The translations under genes were made by a program, and so were the position numbers. A stretch of 64,000 nt of DNA from NCBI RefSeq assembly GCF_018403745.1, contig NZ_BOVP01000006.1, forward strand, positions 60,405 through 124,404, written 5' to 3'. Source of the DNA: Lactococcus formosensis (lineage in GTDB: Bacteria; Bacillota; Bacilli; Lactobacillales; Streptococcaceae). This document shows positions 35,898 through 46,419 of the stretch, in pieces (position 1 is the first letter of the stretch; each line of letters starts with the position of its first letter). Under the pieces are notes generated by a model, which saw only the letters and a list, made by a program, of their open reading frames with translations, was not told the origin of the DNA and searched no databases.

Positions 35898-37490
35898 ATG
35901 GAAAAAGAAGTTACCATTAATGATTACACCGGTTTAGGAGCTTTTGAAGTTAGCTTTGAAATGCTTAAACTGGCAGAAAAAAATAAAAAAGCCAATATCT
36001 TTTTGAATGCCGGTCGCGGTAATCCAAACTGGATTAATACTAAAGCACGTTTAGCCTTTAATCGCTTAATTGAATTTGGTATTAAAGACTCCCTTCGTAC
36101 GATTGAAAAAGCTGATATGGCTGGATATACGACATTGAAAGGTATTGGGCAACGTTTTGAAGCATTCTTAGAACCTGACGATGATGAGATTGACAAATTT
36201 TTGATTGATGTCATGGATTATATCGAAATTGATCTTAAACTCAATATTGACGATGTGATTAAGGAATTTATCGATGGCGCTATCGGAAATAACTATCCTG
36301 TTCCTAGCCGCTGTCTGAGAAATACCGAAATTGTCTTGAACCGTTTTATGGAAAAAATTCTGTATAATGGCGTTCATCTCGAAGATAAGACACAAATCTT
36401 CCCAACGGAAGGTGGTACAGCTGCGATTGTCTATATCTTCAACTCACTCAAGCGTAATAAATTAGTTGTTCCAGGTGATAAAATCGCTATTAACACACCT
36501 ATCTTTACACCTTACTTGCAACTTCCTGGTCTAAGTGAGTTCAATCTCGTCGAAACCTTGATTACTTCAGATGAAAGTGATAATTGGAGCATTCCCGAAA
36601 CAGAAATCGAAAAATTATCAGATCCTGAAATTAAGGCATTCTTCTTAGTTAATCCATCAAATCCGGGTTCTAAAGCATTCAGTCAAGAAACACTTGACGC
36701 TTTAAAACGAGCTGTTGAAAAAAATCCGGATCTTATCATTATTACAGACGATGTCTATGGAACCTTTGTTCAAGATTTCCAATCTGTTTATAGTGTTGTC
36801 CCTTATAATACCATTCTCGTTTATTCTTTCTCAAAACTTTTTGGTGCAACAGGTTGGCGTTTAGGGCTTATTGCTATGCAGGAAGATAATGTCTTTGATC
36901 GTCTTATCTCTGAACTTGATCCTGAGGATATTGAGAAACTAGACAAGCGCTATGATATTGTAACACATGACACTAAAGAGTTGCCATTTATCGAACGTAT
37001 TGTTGCTGATTCACGTTCTGTTGGTCTTTATCACACAGCTGGCCTCTCTACACCGCAACAAATCATGGAAGTTCTTTTTGCCTTTACGCATTTGATTCAT
37101 CGTAAAGAGGCAGATCCTTACTTTGAAGCTTGTGATGCTCTTATCGATGAGCGCTATCAAGATTTGCTTAAAGCTATGAAATTAGAGCCAGACAACTCGA
37201 AAGAGAATGCTAAATATTATACGCTCGTAGATATTTATCAACTTGCCGAAATCCGTTTTGGTAAAAAATTCCGTATCTATTTGGAAGAAAATTTTGATTA
37301 CTTAGAGTTCTTGCTCAATCTCGCTGACAAAAATGGTGTTGTCTTAATGGATGGGACAGGTTTTGGTGCTTCTAGTGGTACACTCCGCATTTCCCAAGCC
37401 AACTTGCCTACAGAGGATTATTACTTGATTGGTAAGCAAATTATTAATCTCCTTAAGGAATATTACTCAGATTATTTGAAGAAGAGATAG
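35898..37490 (+). CDS. aspD: aspartate 4-decarboxylase (PLP enzyme)
   Basis: A 530-residue class I aminotransferase-fold enzyme. It converts L-aspartate to L-alanine and CO2 and may retain transaminase activity. The PLP lysine lies in YSFSKLFGATGWRLG, the cofactor Asp/Tyr in ITDDVYGTF, and the N-terminal GRGNPNW motif and length fit AspD and not ordinary AspC. In other lactic acid bacteria aspD partners with aspT, an aspartate:alanine exchanger, to create a proton-motive force; no aspT is adjacent here. The start at 35898 follows GGGAG; an ATG at 35886 lacks one. Confidence 0.88.
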   Translation: MEKEVTINDYTGLGAFEVSFEMLKLAEKNKKANIFLNAGRGNPNWINTKARLAFNRLIEFGIKDSLRTIEKADMAGYTTLKGIGQRFEAFLEPDDDEIDKFLIDVMDYIEIDLKLNIDDVIKEFIDGAIGNNYPVPSRCLRNTEIVLNRFMEKILYNGVHLEDKTQIFPTEGGTAAIVYIFNSLKRNKLVVPGDKIAINTPIFTPYLQLPGLSEFNLVETLITSDESDNWSIPETEIEKLSDPEIKAFFLVNPSNPGSKAFSQETLDALKRAVEKNPDLIIITDDVYGTFVQDFQSVYSVVPYNTILVYSFSKLFGATGWRLGLIAMQEDNVFDRLISELDPEDIEKLDKRYDIVTHDTKELPFIERIVADSRSVGLYHTAGLSTPQQIMEVLFAFTHLIHRKEADPYFEACDALIDERYQDLLKAMKLEPDNSKENAKYYTLVDIYQLAEIRFGKKFRIYLEENFDYLEFLLNLADKNGVVLMDGTGFGASSGTLRISQANLPTEDYYLIGKQIINLLKEYYSDYLKKR

Positions 37491-37524
37491 ATGTAAAAGA
37501 AAAACTTCATAAAGATAAAAAGAT

Positions 37525-37560
37525 AAAAAAAAGAAACCTATCGAGGTTTCTTTTTTTTAT
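37525..37560. terminator. bidirectional terminator between aspD and tpiA
   Basis: AAAGAAACC and GGTTTCTTT around a short loop, followed by a long T-run; the A-run upstream serves tpiA on the other strand. Confidence 0.9.
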
Positions 37561-37561
37561 C

Positions 37562-38320
37562 TTATTTGTAAATTTCAAGCAAGCCAAGGAATGAATCAGC
37601 TTCGAGTGAAGCTCCACCAACCAAAGCGCCATCAATGTTTTCTTTAGACATAAGTTCAGCAACTGTTTCAGGTTTTACAGAACCACCGTATTGGATACGT
37701 ACAGCGTCTGAAACTTCTTTTCCGTAAAGTTTTTCAACTGTTGAACGAACAACTCCACAAGTTTCGTCAGCGATTTCCGCAGTGGCAGTTTTACCTGTAC
37801 CGATAGCCCAGATTGGTTCGTAAGCGATAACCATGTTTGCAACATCTTTACCGTCGATACCAGCAAGACCAGCTTCGATTTGAGCTGAAACCCATTCAGC
37901 TGTTTTTCCAGCTTCAAAAGTTTCAAGTGTTTCACCACAGCAAAGGATTGGTGTTACACCAGCTGCGATAAGTGCTTTAGCTTTTTTGTTGATGTCTTCG
38001 TCTGTTTCGTGGAAGTACTCACGGCGTTCGCTGTGACCGATTACTGAATATTCGATTCCTTCTGCTGCAAGCATAGCTGGAGCGATTTCACCAGTGAATG
38101 CACCTGAATTTTCAAAGTAAACATTTTCTGCTGCAACTTTAAGTGGGTTATTTCCACGTTCTTGTACCATTGATACAAGGTAAAGTGCAGGAGCTGCGAT
38201 AGCAACTTCTACTTTGTCTTCTGATGGCAATTTACCGTCAATGTTAGCGATAAATTCTTTAACCTCTTTGAGGTTTTTATTCAATTTCCAGTTACCAGCG
38301 ATAATAGGTTTACGTGACAT
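37562..38320 (-). CDS. tpiA: triosephosphate isomerase
   Basis: A 252-residue glycolytic enzyme interconverting dihydroxyacetone phosphate and glyceraldehyde 3-phosphate. Visible catalytic parts are Lys12 in GNWKLN, the His of VIGHSERR, the Glu in [14 protein letters not shown] (with the mobile loop) and the phosphate-binding GGSVKPE and GGASL. AAGGAG precedes the ATG and an extended -10 (TGATATACT) lies upstream. Codon use is that of a highly expressed gene. Confidence 0.98.
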   Translation of the reverse strand: MSRKPIIAGNWKLNKNLKEVKEFIANIDGKLPSEDKVEVAIAAPALYLVSMVQERGNNPLKVAAENVYFENSGAFTGEIAPAMLAAEGIEYSVIGHSERREYFHETDEDINKKAKALIAAGVTPILCCGETLETFEAGKTAEWVSAQIEAGLAGIDGKDVANMVIAYEPIWAIGTGKTATAEIADETCGVVRSTVEKLYGKEVSDAVRIQYGGSVKPETVAELMSKENIDGALVGGASLEADSFLGLLEIYK

Positions 38321-38435
38321 TATTAATGTTCTCCTTAAAAATTGTTCTTATTAAGTATATCACAATCTAGCCCTTTCTGCTTGAATTAACGTTTTAAACT
38401 TTCTCACACCCAACTCATAAACCGAATAAAGAGCA

Positions 38436-38462
38436 ACAGAAAAAACCTAATCAAAATTAGGC
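38436..38462 (-). terminator. terminator overlapping the ribF stop codon
   Basis: CCTAAT and ATTAGG around a four-base loop, followed by TTTTTT on the minus strand; the stop codon is inside the hairpin. Confidence 0.75.
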
Positions 38463-39368
38463 TTCTTTTACTTTATATTGACGTGCTTTTTCTTCGTCGT
38501 CTTTCATCTGAACAATCAAGGCTTCGATGCTATCAAATTTAATCATCTCACGAATCTTGTCTAACCAGAGTACTGTTAAATTTTCCCCGTATAAGTCCAA
38601 ATCTTTATCAAAAATATGAATTTCAACTGTTTTTTCTTTACCGTTAAAGGTTTCATTATAGCCAATCGAAGCAAAGCCACGTTGTCGTTTACCATCCCAA
38701 AGAACATCAACTGTGTACACACCAGGTGATGGGATGTGAATAAAGTCTTTAATCGCCAAATTAGCAGTGGGATAACCTATTGTTCGGCCACGAGCAAAGC
38801 CATGTACAACTATTCCCGTTGTCTCATAAGGATAACCTAAAAGTTCATTTGCTGCTTCGATATCGCCAGTCTTCACAAGTTCACGTATCCGTGTAGAAGA
38901 AATCTTTCCTTCATCATCTGCAACCTCAGGGACAACAACCACTTTATATTGCTCACTACTTTTAAGTTGAGTCATGTCTGACCCGGTTTTATGATCAAAT
39001 CCAGTAATAACAACTTTCGGCAAGAACTTTTCCACTATATTTTTAGAGAACTCTTCTGCTGTTTGCTTAGCAAAACTTGAAGTAAAATCTTTAAAAACTA
39101 GATAGTCCACACCATTTTCTGCAAAAAGTGCTTCTCGTTTTTTATCACTTGTTAACTTAAGCAACATATCTGGTTCGAATTTTTGAAAAGTAAGTGTCGG
39201 TTTTTCTGGAAAAGTTAAGACGGCAATCTTCAAATTTAGAACAGCTGCGATTTTTTTTGCCTCAGCAAACAGTGCTTGATGGCCGCGATGCAAACCATCA
39301 AAATAGCCCAAGACAAGAACAGTGGGTTCATTCCAATTTTCAATTTCGTCAAAATACAAAGTTTTCAT
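38457..39368 (-). CDS. ribF: bifunctional riboflavin kinase/FAD synthetase
   Basis: A 303-residue enzyme making FMN and FAD from riboflavin. The N-terminal nucleotidyltransferase domain has LGYFDGLHRGHQAL and the ISSTRIRELV motif; the C-terminal kinase domain (about 185-300) has GRTIGYPTANL. It follows truB by one base, a pairing common in Firmicutes, and the two should be translated together. Confidence 0.95.
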   Translation of the reverse strand: MKTLYFDEIENWNEPTVLVLGYFDGLHRGHQALFAEAKKIAAVLNLKIAVLTFPEKPTLTFQKFEPDMLLKLTSDKKREALFAENGVDYLVFKDFTSSFAKQTAEEFSKNIVEKFLPKVVITGFDHKTGSDMTQLKSSEQYKVVVVPEVADDEGKISSTRIRELVKTGDIEAANELLGYPYETTGIVVHGFARGRTIGYPTANLAIKDFIHIPSPGVYTVDVLWDGKRQRGFASIGYNETFNGKEKTVEIHIFDKDLDLYGENLTVLWLDKIREMIKFDSIEALIVQMKDDEEKARQYKVKEA

Positions 39369-39369
39369 T

Positions 39370-40275
39370 TTAATTTATTACCTTATTTGGTTTTAATATT
39401 CCTGGTTTTTCGGGATGTTTCATATAGACAGCGATCAATTTATTTTGATAAAAGAAAGCACAGCGTTTGGCTTCACAAAGCTCACCAAATTCGGCCTCCT
39501 CAAACTTTTTACCTACACGCACGGCTGCTGCCTGTTCGTCTGTTACATCAATACGAGGTAAATCAGACACTGCAACTTCCTTGGGCTGCAATATCTCAGT
39601 AAGTTTATCATCAAGGACAAAAGCCTCAATTTCTTCCAAAGTCAGTGCTTTATCAATCTGTAATCCGTTAGCCGCAGTCCGTTGTAACTTAGACATATGT
39701 CCAGCATAACCCAAAGCAGCAGAGAGGTCTACTGCCAAAGTACGAATGTAAGTGCCCTTACTACAAGCTACACGAAACGTAAATCGTGCGCATTCATTTT
39801 CAAAAGTCACCGGACTTGTCCGCACGAATGATTTAATTGTAACATTGCGGGCGGGGCGCTCAACTATTTCCCCCGCACGTGCATATTCGTAAAGGCGCTT
39901 CCCCTTTACCTTAACCGCTGAATACATCGGCGGTATTTGTTGAATCTCACCAACAAAAAGGCGTATTGCTTCATCAATTTCTTTTTCCGAAAGGGTTAAC
40001 GGAACAGATGTAGTTTCAATGACTTTACCTTCAGCATCTTCTGTTTCTGTAGAGAAGCCGATCGTCACTTCACCTTCGTATACTTTTCCAGCCTCCTCCA
40101 TGTATTCGAGAAGACGCGTGGCTTTACCTACGGCGACAGGCAGCACACCTGTCACTTGTGGATCAAGCGTTCCTCCGTGGCCGATTTTTTTCGTTTTTAA
40201 AATTCCTCGAAGTTTGGCAACAACATCAAAAGATGTCCAACCCGCTTCTTTATATACATTTAAAATTCCATTCAT
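39370..40275 (-). CDS. truB: tRNA pseudouridine(55) synthase
   Basis: A 301-residue enzyme forming pseudouridine 55 in the T-loop of tRNAs. It shows KIGHGGTLDPQVTGVLPVAVGKAT, with the catalytic Asp, and later the RLYEYAR and CSKGTYIRTL blocks. It ends one base before ribF. The leader holds a palindrome at 40340-40363. Confidence 0.97.
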   Translation of the reverse strand: MNGILNVYKEAGWTSFDVVAKLRGILKTKKIGHGGTLDPQVTGVLPVAVGKATRLLEYMEEAGKVYEGEVTIGFSTETEDAEGKVIETTSVPLTLSEKEIDEAIRLFVGEIQQIPPMYSAVKVKGKRLYEYARAGEIVERPARNVTIKSFVRTSPVTFENECARFTFRVACSKGTYIRTLAVDLSAALGYAGHMSKLQRTAANGLQIDKALTLEEIEAFVLDDKLTEILQPKEVAVSDLPRIDVTDEQAAAVRVGKKFEEAEFGELCEAKRCAFFYQNKLIAVYMKHPEKPGILKPNKVIN

Positions 40276-40339
40276 AGATACATAATTATAGCACTTTTTC
40301 AGACTTATTTCAGATAAAGGAGTATCTCTCTTAATTTTT

Positions 40340-40363
40340 CAGCGAGAATTTCATAACTCGCTG
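40340..40363. repeat. inverted repeat in the truB upstream region
   Basis: CAGCGAG (40340-40346) and CTCGCTG (40357-40363) around ten bases. On the strand transcribed towards truB it is followed by A and not T, so it is not a standard terminator. It could be an operator or a leader hairpin. Confidence 0.6.
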
Positions 40364-40410
40364 GCTGCTTACTTATTTTCTTTCTCTGTACTGATACAAA
40401 TCAATGAAAA

Positions 40411-40440
40411 TAAAAACGTAGCTTTTAGCTACGTTTTTAG
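40411..40440 (-). terminator. intrinsic terminator after the VOC gene
   Basis: AAAACGTAGC and GCTACGTTTT around a five-base loop, with T-runs in either direction. Confidence 0.85.
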
Positions 40441-40464
40441 GAAAATATATTTTTTATAATGTTT

Positions 40465-40917
40465 TTAGATTTCCCCAAGTTTAGAGTAAGGTTGTGCATG
40501 TAACATCCATCGCACACCATATTTATCGGTAAAATCTCCCATAGCGCCACCCCAGAATTGTTCTTCAAAAGGCATATTTATTGTCACTTGTCCTGACTCA
40601 GATAAGTGTTTCCAAAATTCTTGCGCTTCTGCCATTGCATCTTTATCTTCAGAGTTAAGATCTAATAAAATCGATATTCCCGTATAACTTAAAACTTCAT
40701 GTTGAAAATTATCTGCTGCCATAACAGTCGTTCCTAGAATATCAAACTGACTGTGCATTGTCATTTCTGCTGCTTGTTCCTCAGACAAGCCAAATTCTTT
40801 TGCTTGTTCACCTGCGACAGGAACACGTCGGATATTTTTTGCACCAAGTACTTCTTCATAATAATCGAGTGCTTCTTTTGTATTATTAAGTGCAATATAA
40901 GGATGTATGTTAGCCAT
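40465..40917 (-). CDS. PhnB-like VOC family protein
   Basis: A 150-residue protein of the PhnB/VOC group, with IHPYIALNNTKEALDYYEEVLG at the start and DKYGVRWMLHAQP at the end. It is a distant relative of the protein at 12930. Some relatives contribute to antibiotic or toxin resistance; most are uncharacterised. It stands alone, with its own terminator. Confidence 0.85.
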   Translation of the reverse strand: MANIHPYIALNNTKEALDYYEEVLGAKNIRRVPVAGEQAKEFGLSEEQAAEMTMHSQFDILGTTVMAADNFQHEVLSYTGISILLDLNSEDKDAMAEAQEFWKHLSESGQVTINMPFEEQFWGGAMGDFTDKYGVRWMLHAQPYSKLGEI

Positions 40918-41014
40918 AAGCGCCTCTTTCTTTTTTACTTCTTTTTTACTTCCTGATGTGATAGCTTCATTTTATCATAAGGGATCCATTTCAACTATTG
41001 GTTTGATATTTATT

Positions 41015-42271
41015 TCACTGTCCTTCATTTTCTAGTTTTCTTTGTAAGAACTTATCATAATTCCGGACTGAGGGTGTAACATACAAGAGGAAAGCAGACA
41101 ATATGCCTCCAAATCCTGCAATCACGAGCATATTTTGAACACCTATAGACTCTGCTACAGGGGCAGCGAAGATTAACCCAACTGGCCCAGCAATACTCAT
41201 CAGTGCCGAAACTATTCCCATAACACGTCCTAAATACTGGGCTTCAAATGATTGCTGTGTAATTGCCATATTCATTGTGGTATAAATCTGTCCCACGATT
41301 CCAGCAAAAACATTCAAAACAAGGAAAATCCAAAACCCATTCATATTTCCAGGAAGAAAGCCTGAACCACCGATACTTAAGCCGACAATAAGATAGGCAG
41401 CAATAATCCAAGGCATACGGTTCTTAGTCTTTCCAAAAATACCGACAGCAAAAGATCCAATCAGCATCGCTGCGGCAAATAAAACTTCAACCCAGCCCGC
41501 ATGAACAATTGTACCTCCAAAATATTTCGTGGTCACAAGAGGATAGAGACTCATTGCGGGCATAAAAAGTAACATGAAAAGGGCGCCAATGAGAGTCATT
41601 TTCCACATCGGTTTATTCTCACGGAGAATATTAAACCCTTCAAGTGCATCCTTAATAACAGAAATCTTTTCACCTTGTGAAGCGACTTCCGGAATTTTAA
41701 CCAAAAGCAGCATTCCAGCACCAAGGATGAAGCCAATCACATCAAGTAAAATAACCCAATGAATCGGCAGAGTTGCTACCATGAATGCTCCAATCCCAGG
41801 TGAAACAATGAATATCAGAGATTGAATGATACCGAACTGTCCATTGACTCGAGTGATTTCTTCTTCTGGTACCATTGTGGGCATAATAGATTGGACTGTA
41901 GGCATCTGAGCAGTCTGTGCTACCGCACGAATACCAATAGTCACAAAAACCATCCAGAGTGGATAAACATCGTTATTAATTCCGTAAATAAATAGTCCTA
42001 AAGCGATTACTGCAACCACAGCATCGTAAAAAATCAGTAAGAATTTCTTGTTGATACGGTCAATAAACGGCCCAACAAAAGGGCTCAGAATCGCCATAGG
42101 TAACATACCTACTAGTGTGGCAATAGCAAGAACGGATTCTTCGCCTGTTTCAAGGGTTAAATACCAAATTATCGCATATTGGACAATCATTGACGTTACA
42201 CCCGTTAGAAGCTGACCAATCAAAAACAAATAAAAATTTTTCCGCCAGTTGGTTGGTACTTTTGTGTTCAT
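41015..42271 (-). CDS. MFS exporter of the macrolide efflux type (MFS_3)
   Basis: A 418-residue protein with 12 predicted membrane helices. The FYLFLIGQLLTGVTSMIVQYAIIWYL start and the PFVGPFIDRINKK loop (motif A) fit the Mef/enterobactin exporter group. It probably exports a small hydrophobic compound. The ATG follows AGGAATCCT. It has no regulator neighbour and is separated from tag by a terminator. Confidence 0.85.
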   Translation of the reverse strand: MNTKVPTNWRKNFYLFLIGQLLTGVTSMIVQYAIIWYLTLETGEESVLAIATLVGMLPMAILSPFVGPFIDRINKKFLLIFYDAVVAVIALGLFIYGINNDVYPLWMVFVTIGIRAVAQTAQMPTVQSIMPTMVPEEEITRVNGQFGIIQSLIFIVSPGIGAFMVATLPIHWVILLDVIGFILGAGMLLLVKIPEVASQGEKISVIKDALEGFNILRENKPMWKMTLIGALFMLLFMPAMSLYPLVTTKYFGGTIVHAGWVEVLFAAAMLIGSFAVGIFGKTKNRMPWIIAAYLIVGLSIGGSGFLPGNMNGFWIFLVLNVFAGIVGQIYTTMNMAITQQSFEAQYLGRVMGIVSALMSIAGPVGLIFAAPVAESIGVQNMLVIAGFGGILSAFLLYVTPSVRNYDKFLQRKLENEGQ

Positions 42272-42432
42272 AGGATTCCTTTTTCTATATCTTCTTTGAA
42301 GAGCCTAAAATTTTATCCGTAAGCCAACAGATATTCGTCTCCTTTTTAAATATTAGCATATCAAAAAAGGAAGAGTTCTCAAAGCAATTTAAACCTTAAC
42401 TTCAAGTATTTTACTGATTTTTAAGAAGCATC

Positions 42433-42463
42433 AAAAAGAGCCTGAACGATATCAGACTCTTAG
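42433..42463 (-). terminator. intrinsic terminator after tag
   Basis: AGAGTCTGA and TCAGGCTCT pair with one wobble around six bases and are followed by TTTTTGATG on the minus strand. Confidence 0.8.
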
Positions 42464-42466
42464 TAT

Positions 42467-43033
42467 TTACAGTAGTTCTTTATTTCGGAAACAATATTCG
42501 GCATGGTCATTAATCACACCTATAGCTTGAAGGTAAGCATAGATGATTGTTGGACCAACAAATTTCATTCCTCTTTTCTTCATGTCTTTAGACATGGCTT
42601 CAGCTAAAGCATTGGTGACAGGTACTAAACTTTCATCAGTAATTTGATGTTGCAACACTTGCCCTTCTGTAAAAGACCAGATGTATTTATCAAAAGAACC
42701 GAATTCTTTCTGAAGTTCTAAAACTTTTTGAGCATTATTGACTGCAGCTGCTATCTTTAGCTTGTTCCGGATAATCCCTGCATTTTGGCGCAGTTCTTCT
42801 TCCTTTTCCTTACTGTAGCTGGCTACTTTTTCAATCTCAAACTGATCATAAGCTTTATAGAAGCTTTCCTGTTTATTTAAAATGGTTGACCAAGAGAGGC
42901 CCGCTTGATTCATATCTAAAACAAGTTTTGCAAAAAGTTCCTGATCATCATGGACCGGGGTTCCCCAATAAGTATCATGATAATGAATCATCTTCTCCGA
43001 AGAAAGGCACCATTTGCATCGTTTCCTATCCAT
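42467..43033 (-). CDS. tag: DNA-3-methyladenine glycosylase I
   Basis: A 188-residue base-excision repair enzyme removing 3-methyladenine. The N-terminal RCKWC and YHDTYWGTPVHDD, the SWSTILNKQESFYKAYDQF block, and the C-terminal H-A-E-Y-C zinc ligands are all present. It starts two bases after the pcrA stop codon, so repair glycosylase and helicase are co-transcribed. Confidence 0.95.
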   Translation of the reverse strand: MDRKRCKWCLSSEKMIHYHDTYWGTPVHDDQELFAKLVLDMNQAGLSWSTILNKQESFYKAYDQFEIEKVASYSKEKEEELRQNAGIIRNKLKIAAAVNNAQKVLELQKEFGSFDKYIWSFTEGQVLQHQITDESLVPVTNALAEAMSKDMKKRGMKFVGPTIIYAYLQAIGVINDHAEYCFRNKELL

Positions 43034-43035
43034 TT

Positions 43036-45330
43036 TTACTCCTTTTTCTCAATAGGTGCCATCGCAGCCAAAAGGCGTTTCATGCCTACTTCTGGGAACT
43101 TAATTTTCAGTTCCATGTTCTTACCAGTTCCGGTAACAGCTAACACAATCCCTTCGCCCCATTTGCGGTGGACGGCGGTGTCTCCAATCGTCCAGTCTTC
43201 GGTTGCAATATCTGCTTTTTCAATCACACGTGCTGTACCAGGATTGACTGCTGCTTTACGTTGATGTAGAGCATCTGTCATAGACATGCCAGTACCAAAT
43301 CGTGTCGCACCATCAGCCGTTTTATAACTAGCATTGAAACTTGAGTTAGCCTTACGTGCAATCCCGCCATAGTCCAATAATTCATCATCAATCTCCGAGA
43401 TGAAACGGCTCGGACGGTTATAGCTGGTTTTACCGTAGAGTACACGTTGATTTGCATTTGTCATATAAAGAAATTCTTCGGCGCGCGTGATTCCCACATA
43501 GGCGAGACGACGTTCCTCTTCCAATTCATCAGGATCATCATTGACACGAGAAAGCGGGAAGATGTTTTCTTCCATACCGATAAGAAATACAACAGGAAAT
43601 TCTAGACCCTTTGCAGCATGTAAAGTCATCATGGTAACCGCATCACTCGCTTCTTCGTATTCGTCAACCTCAGAAAGAAGACTCACTTCATTAAGGAAAC
43701 GACTCAAACGGTCCAAGCCAGTTTCCTTGATTGGTTCTCCGGTCATTTCATCTAGTGGTACTTCTGACTTTTCATCAAAATTCTTTGTCACAGAGAGAAA
43801 TTCTTCGATATTCTCAATCCGTGTCTGAGCTTCAAGATTTGCTTGCATTCGTAGGAACTTCATATAGCCCGTGCGGTCGAGCATTTCTTCGACAAGCTCC
43901 GTGATACTGGACGTTTCAATAAAGCTACGCAAGAAGTCAAAGATCAGTCCAAGATTGTAGATTTCACCAGCTGCTTTACCTCGAATATCCGATAAAGTAA
44001 TATCCAAAGTTGACTCTGCCAAAGACTTACCTTGCATATCCGCAAAGTTTCGCAATTTTTCCAGAGCACTTGGACCAACACCACGTTTAGGTTCATTGAC
44101 GATCCGCTCGAAACTCATATTATCTCGAGGATTGGCAATCACGTTAAGGTAAGAAATAACATCACGAATTTCTTTACGTGAGTAGAACTTTGTTCCTGCA
44201 ACCATACTATAGGGAATATTTGACTTCAAAAAGGCTTCTTCTATTGTACGTGATTGTGCATTTGTCCGATAAAGGACAGCAAAATCAGAATATTTCCGAC
44301 CAGCTTGCACTTGCTCATTTATCGTCGAAGCTGCAAAGATTGCTTCCTCCCGCTCATCATTGGCGCGGTAATAAAGGATATTCTCCCCATCATTATTTTG
44401 GGTCCATAATTTTTTAGGGCGACGATTCACATTGTTATTTATCACATTATTGGCAGCCTGTAAGATTGTTTTTGTAGAACGATAATTTTCTTCAAGTAAA
44501 ACAACTTTCGCATCTGGATAATCTTTTTCAAAGTCAAGGATATTCTGCATATCTGCGCCACGCCAACCGTAGATGGACTGGTCTGCATCACCCACAACAC
44601 AAATATTTTTAAAACGTTGAGCCATTAACTTGACGAGCTGGTATTGTGCATGGTTTGTATCTTGGTATTCATCAACATGAATATATTGAAATTTACCCTG
44701 ATAATAGGCTAAAACATCAGGATTTTTATCAAAAAGACGTAAAGTTTGCATGATTAAATCATCGAAGTCCATCGACTCCGCTTTACGCAGTTCTGCTTGA
44801 TAAGTTTTATAAACACGCGCGGTCAATAACTCATAAGGATTACGCGCGTTGATTTGTCCTTCGTAAGCTTCTGGATCTAGAAGGTCATTTTTAGCGTTTG
44901 AAATTGTATTAAGGATCGTTTTAGGTTCCCATTTTTTAGGATCCAAGTTTGCTTCTTTTAAAATACGCTTCATCAAGGTTTTTTGTTCCCCTGGATCAAT
45001 AATCGTAAAGTTTCGATTATAACCAATATGGTCAGCATCACGTCGGAGGATTCGGACACACATAGAGTGAAATGTTGCAATTAATGTATCTTGAGCTGCC
45101 GGGGTTAAATTAAGCGCACGTTCTCTCATCTCACGCGCAGCTTTGTTGGTAAAGGTAATCGCCAAAATATTCCATGGATTCACCATTTTTTCATCGATAA
45201 GATAAGCAATACGGTGTGTCAAAACACGAGTTTTTCCTGATCCCGCGCCTGCCATGATTAAAAGTGGTCCTTCTGTAGTTTGTACTGCCTCTGCTTGTTT
45301 TTCATTCATTCCATTTAATAAAGGATTCAT
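43036..45330 (-). CDS. pcrA: ATP-dependent DNA helicase PcrA
   Basis: A 764-residue UvrD-type superfamily 1 helicase working in repair and rolling-circle replication. Motif I is [14 protein letters not shown], motif [10 protein letters not shown], motif [16 protein letters not shown], motif [14 protein letters not shown] and YVGITRAEE. The C-terminal tail ([10 protein letters not shown] and following, with [13 protein letters not shown]) matches the RNA polymerase-binding Tudor-like end of PcrA. An extended -10 (TGTTATAAT) lies upstream. Confidence 0.97.
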   Translation of the reverse strand: MNPLLNGMNEKQAEAVQTTEGPLLIMAGAGSGKTRVLTHRIAYLIDEKMVNPWNILAITFTNKAAREMRERALNLTPAAQDTLIATFHSMCVRILRRDADHIGYNRNFTIIDPGEQKTLMKRILKEANLDPKKWEPKTILNTISNAKNDLLDPEAYEGQINARNPYELLTARVYKTYQAELRKAESMDFDDLIMQTLRLFDKNPDVLAYYQGKFQYIHVDEYQDTNHAQYQLVKLMAQRFKNICVVGDADQSIYGWRGADMQNILDFEKDYPDAKVVLLEENYRSTKTILQAANNVINNNVNRRPKKLWTQNNDGENILYYRANDEREEAIFAASTINEQVQAGRKYSDFAVLYRTNAQSRTIEEAFLKSNIPYSMVAGTKFYSRKEIRDVISYLNVIANPRDNMSFERIVNEPKRGVGPSALEKLRNFADMQGKSLAESTLDITLSDIRGKAAGEIYNLGLIFDFLRSFIETSSITELVEEMLDRTGYMKFLRMQANLEAQTRIENIEEFLSVTKNFDEKSEVPLDEMTGEPIKETGLDRLSRFLNEVSLLSEVDEYEEASDAVTMMTLHAAKGLEFPVVFLIGMEENIFPLSRVNDDPDELEEERRLAYVGITRAEEFLYMTNANQRVLYGKTSYNRPSRFISEIDDELLDYGGIARKANSSFNASYKTADGATRFGTGMSMTDALHQRKAAVNPGTARVIEKADIATEDWTIGDTAVHRKWGEGIVLAVTGTGKNMELKIKFPEVGMKRLLAAMAPIEKKE

Positions 45331-45484
45331 TTATTCTCTCAATTCCAGTCTAGTCTTGCTCTCCTATTATAACAAAAGAGGGACTTTCATGCACATCTGT
45401 TTCCCCTTAATTCTATTTCATTAAGCGTAATAATTCTCGCAATAAACAAAGCTGTAAATACTGGATTACAGTTGCTCGATTGGC

Positions 45485-45513
45485 TTGTAAAAGCGACTCA
45501 CACATGATAGAAT
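45485..45513 (+). promoter_or_regulatory. promoter of the ABC exporter operon
   Basis: TTGTAA (45485-45490), a 17-base spacer and TAGAAT (45508-45513), 27 bases before the ATG at 45541. Confidence 0.65.
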
Positions 45514-45540
45514 TATTCATAAAATGAAAGAAGGAAAAAC

Positions 45541-46407
45541 ATGACGCTGAACATTCAAAATCTCCGCTTCTCTTATCAGGCGCACAATGTCCTTGATTTA
45601 TCCCCTGTAACTTTCGAACAAGGAAAAATTTATGGAATCGTGGGACGAAATGGTGTCGGAAAAACGACATTTTTTAAAACGCTAACCAATATTATTACCA
45701 ACTATTCTGGCAGCATCGAGATTGACGGCCAAAACATTAAAGAAAATCCTAGGATACTGACATCTGTAGGTATTGTTCTTGATGATATGGAACTTTATAA
45801 AAATTATTCAGGTTGGTTTAATCTTCGCTATTTTGGTGGCCTCCGCGGAAATTTTGATGAAGAAAGAACACGTATCTTAGCTAAAGAATTAAATATTGAC
45901 AACAACCTGAACGAAAAAGTAAGCCGTTATTCTTTGGGAATGAATAAAAAGCTGATTCTTCTAATTTCCCTGATGAGCGATGCAGATATCCTCATATTTG
46001 ATGAACCTTTCCGTGGCCTAGATAAAGGAACTGTCGAATGGTTTAAAAATTACCTGCTTCATTTAAAGACAGAGGGACGAATGGTCCTTATTTCAAGTCA
46101 TGTTCAAGAAGACATTGAAACTCTAGCCGATGAAGTTTTAGTCCTAGAAAATGGTAATTTTGTTGAAAAATTCGATCTTCATAAGAAGAATCAGACCTAT
46201 ATTTACCGTGTCCAAACAAATCAACCTCAAGCACTTCACACCTTCCTAACGGAGTTACACGTTAAGTTTTCACAGCAAGCCGAAAACTGGACGATTTTTG
46301 AAATGAATGAAGACAATTACCGCGAGTTCTTCAAGCAAGCTGTTGCTCAAGATATTGAGTTTTATCAGATAAAAAAAGAAAGCAAGTTCATTGAACTTGT
46401 GAAATAG
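45541..46407 (+). CDS. ABC transporter ATPase (exporter type)
   Basis: A 288-residue ATP-binding protein. Walker A is GRNGVGKTTF, the signature is degenerate (RYSLGMNKKLIL), Walker B is ADILIFDEPFRGLD, and the switch is ISSHV. The C-terminal 80 residues are an added domain of unknown role. Together with the permease that follows it resembles small two-gene exporters for peptides or drugs. AAGGA precedes the ATG. Confidence 0.92.
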   Translation: MTLNIQNLRFSYQAHNVLDLSPVTFEQGKIYGIVGRNGVGKTTFFKTLTNIITNYSGSIEIDGQNIKENPRILTSVGIVLDDMELYKNYSGWFNLRYFGGLRGNFDEERTRILAKELNIDNNLNEKVSRYSLGMNKKLILLISLMSDADILIFDEPFRGLDKGTVEWFKNYLLHLKTEGRMVLISSHVQEDIETLADEVLVLENGNFVEKFDLHKKNQTYIYRVQTNQPQALHTFLTELHVKFSQQAENWTIFEMNEDNYREFFKQAVAQDIEFYQIKKESKFIELVK

Positions 46408-46419
46408 GAGGAACTCAAT

